Under the pieces are notes generated by a model. That model saw only the letters and a program-made list of their open reading frames with translations, did no database searches and was not told the DNA's origin. A stretch of 24,547 nucleotides of DNA from Saccoglossus kowalevskii. Its lineage: Eukaryota > Hemichordata > Enteropneusta > Harrimaniidae. Both the position numbers and the translations under genes were made by a program. Position 1 is the stretch's first letter; each line of letters begins with the position of its first letter. The stretch lies in assembly GCF_000003605.2 (NCBI RefSeq), contig NW_003106607.1:5185-29731 (forward strand), read 5' to 3'. Shown here in pieces: positions 1 to 11,000 of the stretch.

Positions 1-94
1 TACAATAGCTTATAGGTTTATTTAACTCACAGTCTTTTTTTTTTAATTATTTATCATTAGCTGTGATTGGAATGGTAATAATTATAATGCATGT

Positions 95-236
95 TTAATG
101 TATAAGCTGTTTGTTCACGCCCTGGTCACCAGATCCACCATTTTCATCACCATTATACAGTAACTGACGCACCCTTAGCTCGCCTATTGGAATAGCGCCC
201 GCCTGAAACCAGTATAAGTATTTTCCGCCCATGACT
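95..236 (-). CDS. Possible terminal exon of unknown protein
   Basis: After an acceptor-like TATACTGGTTTCAG the minus strand reads AGAIPIGELRVRQLLYNG, then DENGGSGDQGVNKQLIH and a stop. Base composition is richer in GC than the surroundings and codons are varied, as in real exons. I do not recognise the sequence. It could be an alternative last exon of the GABA-B receptor-like gene, a neighbour's exon, or chance. Confidence 0.25.
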
Positions 237-307
237 ATGTAAGATACATATACTCGCCAACTAAGCGCGAAAGCATAATGGGTATCCTTTGTGTGTTTTA
301 CCGTCAC

Positions 308-1899
308 ACGTCACTCTATTTCCGGCTTAACATTAGTAATGCAACCTTTAGCTGCAGTGGCAATTAAAATATATATTTTGAAAGTAAAAGTCAAACACAG
401 CTATCAATCAAAACCAATAATGTACCCGGACGAGAGTGACGTCATACACAATACGTGTGTGAACATTGCACATAAAACACGCAAAGCATAGCATGGAGTA
501 TTAATACAATACAGACGTTCACCACAAGGATATTAGAAATATTTATTATAAATAATAAGACAATTCGCAATATAATTTAATGTTAAATACATGTTATGAG
601 TTATTTAAATTATGTACAGCTAAGCTAAAGAGATAAGGTTTCGCAACATGACGGCGTGCATGGAAGATCCCATTGAGGGTATGTAATACAAATTACCGCG
701 CGAGTTCGACTGGCCTGTCAATCGATTACGTTAATGTGCGCTTTACAGTCATCATGGAAACGGAAATGAGGTTACCGGATATGCGCAATAACAAACTAAA
801 ACCTGGCCCAATTTAACTATTTCGTTCACAGAATTTGTATTTATATATTAAAAACGTCTTACGATTGCTCGTAACCAATGAGATATTCAGCTCATGCCTT
901 ACACTTAGGGACAACATCATAAGTTCAATGTAGGATAAAAAAGTTAATTCCTTTAGTTCCCCCGCCCCACCCCACTGAAACTTAATTGATAAATATTGAT
1001 CATGTCGTCAGACTACATTCATCATTAAATACAAATTGATAATCGGACAGTAGTATGGCATAGCAGTTGGTTCTAGGTCCATGCCCTGAAATTGACCTCA
1101 TTTGACGCAAATATTTTCACTCGGGCCAAACCATTTTCTCGTCTTGGATGTTTGTTTTATCATTTTCTGTTATTTTTGTCCATGATTGGATAGAAAAACA
1201 AACAAACTACAAATACTCCATGATTTTTTTTGACTTCATTAAAAAATAAAATCGCTTTTGTAGAATGGAAAATTTTTGAGGTCAACCCCCCCAAACTAAA
1301 GCAAATAAATTTTGTATCCGACATTGATCTTCTGACGTCATCCCTAATCTGTGTACTATTTGTGTATGTTGACGTCAACAATCACATTAGTTGCAATATG
1401 CGCTGGAATGGCTGGATACATATTCATGGTCGCATGTCGGCCATTTTAATCACTACTGACATACTATGGGAACGGAATACTTATTTTAGTAGTTCAATGA
1501 CTAGAAATCGAGTAATTGACGCCGAGGGGAAATCGTTTAATAAACATGTACAGCCAAATATGTATTGCTAGTCTGCCAATAAATGTAACTTGATTGAAAT
1601 TACATTTCATGTTTTCATTGAAAAGATTATTTCCCTAAAAAGCCAGGGTTGAGAACATCGTATAGCGAGGATAAGCGTGCGATTTAAATCAGCAGGACAT
1701 AGACAAAATAACACCAAAGTTATGTAAGTTAATAAAATGAAATCTACAACAACTCACAGATTGAATACAATTATATTTTTAACAAATTGTTAATCGTGTA
1801 TGACGATTGATGAGAAACTGACTTATTTATTACGTCACATCGTCCTAATTATATCGTCTGCTTAAATTTCTTTAACATGCCTAAGAACGCGTGTACTAT
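308..1899. other. 3' flank, no supported gene
   Basis: AT-rich sequence. Open frames on both strands near 1160-1571 overlap each other and match nothing I recognise. TTGACCTCATTTGACG near 1092 and TTTTGAGGTCAACCCC near 1275 are weakly inverted to each other and may mark an old transposon. Confidence 0.5.
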
Positions 1900-1905
1900 T
1901 TTATT
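1900..1905 (-). promoter_or_regulatory. Putative polyadenylation signal
   Basis: TTTATT on the plus strand reads AATAAA on the minus strand, about 65 bases after the stop codon of the GABA-B receptor-like gene. This is a plausible distance for the polyadenylation signal of a short 3' UTR. In AT-rich DNA the hexamer is common by chance. Confidence 0.45.
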
Positions 1906-1969
1906 TAACTAAAGTAAAAACGGAAACTGAGAAACTGTACAATTTCGATTCTTCTTATGTCTGCCCACT

Positions 1970-2098
1970 TCACTCTGTTGTCATGGTAGCGACAGTATTG
2001 ACCCTTCTCTGCGAATTCTGTGTTGTCTCGTCGTCTAAAATGGAGGCATCGTTTACCGCTGCTCCCATGCCGTCATCCCCACGTCTTACTGCCATCAC
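1970..2098 (-). CDS. GABA-B receptor-like exon n: cytoplasmic tail and stop
   Basis: The exon has 42 codons plus TGA. It reads [20 protein letters not shown], then [20 protein letters not shown] and TE. It joins FVPK in phase 0 through the acceptor GTTAATATTAG. The tail is hydrophilic and has neither leucine heptads nor the long coiled coil used by vertebrate GABBR1/GABBR2 to heterodimerise. I identify it as the last exon from position, frame, stop codon and a nearby polyadenylation signal; the sequence itself is not recognised. Confidence 0.75.
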   Translation of the reverse strand: MMAVRRGDDGMGAAVNDASILDDETTQNSQRRVNTVATMTTE

Positions 2099-5000
2099 CT
2101 AATATTAACGGTTAATGGTATATCAATTACCAATATATTGGACTACCCCAGAACTGCCATTACGTGTAACCACTACCGATGCACTACCTCTAGTTTCATG
2201 TGTATAATGAAATGGCAGTCAGTGCAATCACAAAGCCCCCAGTAGTCGCGCTTGTTATTTTATTACCACTAAAACAAACACATTCCTTTGATTTCTATAA
2301 ATACTTATAAATTTCAATGGCAGTTTCCATTGGCCAATAAAAACATTTCGTTTCAGTTCGAATAGTGAAGTTTTTAAATATTTATAGAAATCAAGGGAAT
2401 CGAATTTGTGGTCACTATAGTATCATAATCGAAATATAACCGGGAAGGATTTGTGTTTCCTACGACCATAGGGTCCACATAAGGCACTATTCAGAGTTTA
2501 ACACTGTGTTTTTTCCGTTCCATTTCAAACGCATGGGCATATCAAATGGACACAAGACACGAGACTGGAGGTAGTGTAGTAGTGAAATGCAACAGTTTCT
2601 GGGATAACATTATCGAATGATCGAACAATTTATAACGTATTTATATGACAAGACATTGAGCAAAATGTTGTGCTATGCGTTTATTTAGATGATGACAAAT
2701 GCAGAATTTTGTATGCAGGCCACATGTCATGTTTTCTGTAATAATCTTACCTTTGGTACGAACACTAGTAACAACGTCATCGTTGCACAGAACAATATAA
2801 AGGCACTGATAATAATGGACAAGGCGTTGACGTTTTCTGTAAGAATCTTACCTTTGGTACGAACACTAGTAACAACGTCATCGTTGTACAGAACAATATA
2901 AAGGCACTGATAATAATGGACAAGGCGTTGACGTTTTCCTCCAAGACTAAAGATATAGGTACTCCAATAACACTGATAATAACTACGCTGTATAACGACA
3001 ATCCTACATATTTACTGTCATTCAACCCTGGTATGGTTACAGATCTGAAATAAGGTACAACACAAAAAGTGTTTTATTCGTATATTAAGCTATTCGCATA
3101 AATGAAAACACAGAATTTAATCACGTGACACTGTACAGCAACGAAATTGTATTCACAGTAAATATAAGGATATTGACCTAGACAAAACTAGCCTATTATT
3201 TCGAAATTGGTTGATGGTTGGATTTTAGTGAACGACAATTTTTCAGTATTAGAGCGCTTTTACTCGTGACTTCTATGGCAGACATACGTTATATACTGAA
3301 TTGTAACAACGGTAACAACGGCTTCTACTTTTATACATTGTGACCAGGCATGTATGTAAGCCACTTAATTAATGTCGTAATCGGTTGTTATAACCCTCAC
3401 CTTATCTGCCAAGTAAGAAATGTACCGAATATCAATAACAGGCCTTTGTACGTATATGAGACTATAATGAAATTTCTGGAATTAATCGTAGAACAGCTCT
3501 GAATAATGTAAACATCATTCCATACTGTGTCATCTGTTTCTCTCACCTTGTGCAGAATTAGAATAACATGTGAGAAATAATGGCACTTATAAGTATATCA
3601 TGTGATCGACTGCTTTATAGTATGTGTCAGCCATGGTGTTGCCAACTAAGATGTATCAGTCGCATTCTGGACATAAGTAATATTTTTTTCTCACTTACTG
3701 TCGTTTCAGTCATTCACAACTTCAATAACATTCAAATCAATCGCTATACATTTACTAGCAATGTTAATACCTTACTGCAGTAAAGCAACATTTACATAAA
3801 CAATAGCGTTCAAAAAAGACTGAAACGATAGTAATCATTAAGTTCAACGTTGATATTTACAACAAATCATTTTTAGAAAAGGCTATTTAAAATAATTGGG
3901 AATATCAGTCATTTTTATCTTCAGCGTTTCCTAATCGTATTCACAATCATAACATTATGGCGGTGATATTTATTTGACGATAAAGGGCCTGCAATCATCG
4001 CGAGTCACATTGCCTCTAATGATTTGAGTATAGCGTATAGTATAACGACGTAAGTTACAGCCAATCACAGCGTGTAGTGCGCCTGATTTTGGTAATAACC
4101 AGTCAGAGAACAGTGATTGAATAAAGAATACGAGAGAGTACAGCGTTCAACATACAAAAGCTATAGTTGATATGTATGAGAGATTATCATTGTATCATTG
4201 CGGATCCTTAAAGAGACTTACCACAGTATTGACTTCAGTCTCAATAATTATCAGCGGATGCACAAGTTGCCAAGCAACCAGTATAGCAATATCTATGGCA
4301 ACCATGACTGCTAACATTGTAAAAAGCTGTTGATCCTTTACGGCCTAGAATAACAAATGGATTACATTTGTTGATGTTTTTACAATCCCCTACGGAGGTA
4401 GACAATTACGATGATACGATGATATATGGTTATTTTCTTGTAGATTTTATCTGTGTTTGATTACCTTACGTTTTGGTGTTTTATTGGTGAATACAGTGTA
4501 CACTCGCCATGTCTTACTGAACATTGCCCCGTAGGCTAATGTGAAACCCAAAGAGAGGATCCAGGGACGTGCCTGAAATGAAACATGAACAGTGATTATT
4601 CAGACTAACGCCTTAACGAGGGTATGTAATTACACAGATCTTAGAAAATTGTCCTGTTCATCTGTTCAAGAGATGTAAATCGTAAACATGTCACAATGAT
4701 ATATAACCAAGACGCACGGGACGAAATTAATAACTGTCTTTTATTAATACCGCATGGGATGAAATGATTCAATGAAAATTTCGCGCCAAACCTAATATGA
4801 ATCACATGTACACATATTGGTTAGGGTGTAAAATACAAAACACTACAAATTGATCGAATTTGTATTCATTTTCGGCTCTAGGTTATTCTGTGTGTTCTGA
4901 CACGACATAATGCCCGGTGTATTTCAAATAATTTATATGTGACTCGCCTTCTGTCCCCCATTTAATTGAGATATTATAAATATGTATGAATTGTTATAGT

Positions 5001-8000
5001 ACTAACAATTACCGTTGATCGCTGAATGCAAATTGCCTTTGCGTAGTGTTATCAGCAATATTCGGCTATTTGCATATATACACTGAATCACATTTAGTAA
5101 TACAATTCTACGCTCGATGGACAATGTTGTTGATGAATCATTGTCTGTTTTTCAGTAGATACTGAATTATGTTTCATTTATTTAAATCCCAACGAGATGC
5201 CATCGGCCATTTGCGTCTAGAATATATTGACCATGTGCATTGGAGTTCTCATGTACCGTACTATCTGAGGTCACAACATGATAACACAAAGGCACGATTG
5301 CACCTCAACATACCCGACATACATGTAGAAACCCGTCCCTTGACAAAAGGCCACGATCCAGTACGAAGCACACTACACTGGAATATGTTAGTACACAGCC
5401 GCACACCATGACGTTGTTTATGTTTGGACTTGACATTTTGATCACTCTGTAAGTAAAACATTGTTATATAAATTGGACTTGTGTATTATGTGATTGTGAG
5501 CTCTAATGCGGATAATGGATACAAATTAGTTTAGTAACGGCAGCGCAAATAAGATTCTTATAACTTGCAACTTCCCCCAGACGGTTCAAGCGACAACAAC
5601 GAGAATCGTACGGGTAACTTGCAACTTCCCCCAGACGGTTCAAGCGACAACAATGAGAATCGTACGGGTAACTTGCAACTTCCCCCAGACGGTTCAAGCG
5701 ACAACAAACGAGAATCGTACGGGCAACTTGCAACTTCCCCCAGACGGTTCAAGCGACAACAACGAGAATCGTACGGGTAACTTGCAACTCAAAAATCCAA
5801 CGGGTCTTGGAGGCTTACTTTCAATAGATCACGGCGTCTGGGGAGACGGTTCAAGCGACAGCAAACGAGATTCGTACGGATTATTTATAACCCGCTTTTC
5901 ATATTCAATTTAATGTGCCGGCGAACGATGCGTAAAAAAGAATGTAAAACCACAGTTAACCTTCTGTGCACACAAATCGCCATCCACCCACGCATACGTA
6001 TATATTATTTTAGTTGCCAGGCTCGCTTAGTTTAGTTGACAGAAAAGCGTTAGATAACACACCCGTCCGTATTGCTAAAGAGAACCACTGTTAGTACGAC
6101 TTCAAAACATTTTCATACCACACACACAATATGTTATATATTATTACTATTACTGTATATGAACAGAGTGACAGACAGAGTTTTCTAAACTAACTATACT
6201 ATACAGCAAGTGCCAAACATTTTTTTATAAAGTAAAACTACACAAAGGAAAAAACAAGCAAAACAGGTTTATTAGATACTGACGCAGATCATATAAACTA
6301 CTGCTCAACAATATAGGTTGACAACCGGGCGACATTGCAAAACTTTGTGGTCGGGTGACCAGTAATTTCAAGCACTTCTACATTTTTGAAAACGTTGCAT
6401 TTATATTTATATTTAAATAATGAAATAATATATAAAAGTAACAAGAAAACATGTGTTTGTATGTTACTGGAATGGATTTACTATTAATGAAAACACAAAA
6501 ACTTGGCATACGACGTACCTAGACAAATAATTGTGAACATCAATATTACAGACACTGTAGCTTACAATGTAGTAAAATTGTCGCAATGGAACTCTTACTG
6601 ATGGTATCCAAATCAAGCATAACACGTTTCTGGTTCACAGTAACAGCACGGTTGTGTCTTGCTAAACTAGACGAGATATCCCGATCTCATTATAATATTG
6701 AACATTAATATTTGACACAGTCTGAATGATATGTTAGAATTATTTGTCTTAAAAAGACCGCGATCAACGTCAAAACGACAGGTTTCATTAGCTCGTTGCA
6801 TGTAGAAGAAGTTATTTTTTTCTGTCGAAAGCATTGCCGTTTCCCATCAGATATGTTGAGTACGGTTTTGTTCAGTCAAAAAGCCGAACAGTACAGTCCA
6901 TAAGCACAATGGTCCCATGTAAATCCCATGGCAAGCATGTGCTTAATACCGTTGAAGGTTGGCATCTAAATTACTTAAAATTTGGTTATATGAAAGTGGA
7001 AGATTAAGTTTCCATCGAAATATGAACACTTGCTTTATGTTTATCTCATGTTGTTGTATTCCTAACATTCATGTTCGGTTACTAATTCTTCATACACGTC
7101 CCGTTTTTACAACTTGCTAAGGACAAATACTTGTGAATTACAAAAAAGGGAGATACGCTTATTTCAAAGGAGTAGATTAATTGCAACCGATGGCAAAACT
7201 GACATCACAGATATTACCGGGGATTCGATGGAAGAGACTCTCTTGAAGGTACGAAGGTCTCGAAAGAAGCTGTTGAAACGCCAAATTCACCACCGAAGTA
7301 ACTTTTGTATCCATAAACTTTACACAAACATTACTGACGTTATCTCTTTCTTAAAACATGGACTGAAAACGACAACCGATTTGATCAGTGTTTTTTTCAG
7401 GCTACAAAGTATGTAACAACGCTTGTGTGTGGCGTATTTACGTGATAAGTTTATTATGTTACTCGTCTAAAATTTACATAATTGCATATTTCTCTTGTTT
7501 ATGTGTTCAATGTAGACAATGGCGTAGTTTTTTTACAAATACAATGATTACGATATTAACGACCGTCTACAAATGTCAAATGGTGTATGTATATTCTATT
7601 ATCACTGGTGATGAGAACACACGTGTTGGAAATCAAGCTAATCACTAAATCGACAATGACACCGTGTATGTAACAAAATCGTTTACAGTAAGAATTATTT
7701 TGGCGTTCCACAATTGTTAATACCTTTTCCCGTGATTCATTGTATTTCTGCTTCTGCTGCACACTTTTTATTTTGCATATTTTATATGGTAGAGGAAGCA
7801 ATGATTTACTATTTTCTCTCAAATCTAATATTGCCGAAAATATTAATGTTTCCAATGATACTATATGTGGTAAGCAAACCCTTTTCAATCGGAAGCGTTT
7901 AAGCTAAAACTTGAATAAATCATTGTTTATCATCGCTCTTAAACACGCCGCAACACAGTGTAATTGTAAAGGGCCGCCCATATTTTACAAATATTGCAGG

Positions 8001-11000
8001 TACTAACACGAAAAACAAACAAACATTTAAGGAAATATATATATTTAGTAGAACTGATGATCTAAACTCTTTAACTAGTATAAAGACACAAGAAACAACT
8101 TGACTATTTTAATGAACAAGAGTGATTGAATAATATTGAAGTCTGCCAACTCAACTCATCAAAATGAATGGAATGAACATTCTAGTACTTTGTTAAATTA
8201 TGTGTGGGATGTGATAGATTATTAGGCAAATTATTATTAGAAGAATATTGTACATTTCTTGGTATTCTACTTATGTACTTTCAGATCTGATACATTTCGA
8301 TACCAGTTCGGTGAATATAGTTAGTTTTTGACCACTGAGCAGACTACATTTCAATAAGGTACAAAATACTCTTGATCATGTTTATTATGTTTTATCGTAA
8401 AACCTTGCTGAAAACAAAATGTACAAATCCCTCTTCGGAAAAAGGCATAACTCGTGGCCTTGCTTCGTCGATGATGTCGTCTTTTGCTGAGTTGTATGCG
8501 GACATATCGCACATATTTTGCGAACTGTTCCCAAAGTGATGTCATTTCGGCAGTTAGAAAACTAAGACTGGTGTGCCTTGTTTAGTTGTAAAAACATCAA
8601 AAATCTGTCTGGATGCGGTGTGATATAACACGTGTTGAATTCCTTTCTTCGTTATTCACCCACTTCAAAATGGAACGACCCAAGCCACACCTTCCCATGT
8701 TCATATTTTACACCTGTAGGTGACGCCCGAGCAGTTGAAATTGATATTGATATCAATCAGTCGATATTGAAAGCAAGCAATCAGTTACATTTCAGACATG
8801 CTTGCCGGCATTTTCCTCTCAAATTACAAATTCATTGGTACTAATGACAATAAATAAATGATGGGTATAAAATTGCATGTAATTATTATTCACGTAGTAA
8901 CAGAAGGAATACGAATTAAAATTGATCAACGATTCATACATTCTATAAAAGGCCCTAAGCACGCTACAATAACAACCTACACAGCTATGAAAGCTTAGGT
9001 ATAAGCGAATACGGCAGTACATATGCCGTATTAATGTTTGTCTAAGACATTACCTGGCGCTCCATTTTGAAAAAAAAATGTTTTAACACCTTTTTTCTCA
9101 CAAGAATGACCTGAAAATTAAAGTTAAAGTAACAACATGCTTAGTAACTTTAATAGAATATCGCAATAATAAATACATTTTCAACTCATTTTTTTGTTGT
9201 ACCTTGATATCTATTGTATCATCCAAAACATACCCTATCAAGAAAGTTCTACATTGAGTAATAATTATATAAAGTAGAGACACGTACCTCTTCTTCCGAT
9301 TAGTACAGTTGAAGACAAGAAACCCCATCGCAGTTAATACGCCACATACCGACAAGATTGACATGATGTAAGAAGCGGATGTCGATACAGTAATATGATA
9401 CACAGTGGTGACAGTGGTATCTTCGTCCGCTGGAGGTTGCCCACCTGTTTTGATACACAAATACAATAATAAAGTTCCAGTTATTATAAATATTTAAGTC
9501 TTTTGTTTTATGACCAAAAAGATCTGACATTTTTTGAGCCCGTTCGATAATATTAGTTCGACATATTACAATAAGCTTTTCTGAATATTAATCGTTTTTA
9601 TTTGATAATACTGCACGAACCATGGGTTTGCCAGATTTCATCAGCTGTGAAACTCCAAACAATGTCATCACTATCCGCGTAATATCTGCCAATTTCAACT
9701 TCTACGGAATCTGAAAGTGAAAGAATACAATACTCAATGAAAATTAAAAATTTTGGATTAATATGAGTGTAGGAATGAGTGAAAATAATTAGTTATACGT
9801 ACTGACGTGAATGCGATTACCTATGTAGCTTTAATATAAATATTTTATTAGTGTATAGTTGACCCACTATGGTACAATACACTTTCAATTCAATTATGTT
9901 TACTACCTAATTGTATTTCCAGATATCCATATATCGTCCGCTCACTGATTTTACCATGTGAAGCGTTGTGTATGCTATAAAAAGCCGTTCGGAGCCGATG
10001 GTTTATTAAATAACACATAGAAAAACGTACAATTTTGAAAGTTATATACTTCTTAAAGGCATTACCGAAGGTTACATTTGTTTTTTATTACCACGGTAAT
10101 CATCCGATTTGATGTTAAATAAGCTAATATACATATATATGATAAATCTCCCGAGCGTAGCATCAATCATATAGATACTCTTTTTAAAATGTATACTAAC
10201 TACACACGTGTCGTTGCTGATTGCTGTGTTAATATCGCTACCGTAGTTTTAATTATAGCAAGTATTTACGTTGCCAAAATTGCACGAGCAGTTTCAATGA
10301 TATCGATTCTTGTTATTGTTATTAGCGAGCGTTTATCTCTAAGAACGACCTGCGTCGATTGTTTTTATCATTATACACATAGTCTGAAATGTTAATAATG
10401 CTATTGGGAATGTGGTACCTTGTTTTGTTATTACCATCGGAAACGCGATCTGAACTTCTGTCAGTATCATCGGAAACGAGACCTCCGTTCTTTATTATAA
10501 CCAACGGACACGCAACATCTACTTGTCACCACCGGAAACGCTACATGAACAGAACAAAGCTAATTTCGCAGACTGCATGTGCATGAAAGAGCTTTGCTCA
10601 GTATGCGATGGTTACAACTACATGTTGCGTTTTGCAACGGTGATGACTACAAGTAACCATTGTATCTCCGATGGCGACAACAAGAAGCTGTGTTTCCGAT
10701 GGTCCAGGTCGGGTTTTCGATAGTAATAACACAACAACGAGCTGTGTTTCTGATGGTAATATCAATTGTCCACATTGCTCCCGAGATTAATAACAAACCT
10801 CAGTTGTCCTGTTGCTAATAGTAATTATTAAAGGGCAGAGGTCGCCGCGCCGTGTCCTGTTTGATATGGGATCATAGCGACGTATACAACGCGTGTAAAA
10901 TACGTTGTTTGTTTGCGTGAACCACGCGCTGTGCGACGACCACCAATACGTCCGATGGTATTAATACTCAACGTAGATCGTTCTTAGTAATATCCTCACT

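Noticed and set aside
1230-1571. 113-residue plus-strand frame as a gene
   Set aside because: It overlaps an opposite-strand frame, has low-complexity runs, and resembles no family I know.
5169-5461. Open frames on both strands overlapping 5314-5446 as separate genes
   Set aside because: The third frame encodes the receptor TM2 with proper splice sites, so these are shadows of it.
5565-5913. Repetitive open frames ([15 protein letters not shown] units) as a repeat protein gene
   Set aside because: They arise from a 54-bp minisatellite with open frames on both strands. One unit has an extra base that breaks the frame, and the array sits in an intron.
9049-9109. Minus-strand stretch between TTTAATTTTCAG and CAG|GTAATG as the TM2 exon
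   Set aside because: Splice-like borders exist, but in the required phase it hits a stop. The true TM2 exon is at 5314-5446.
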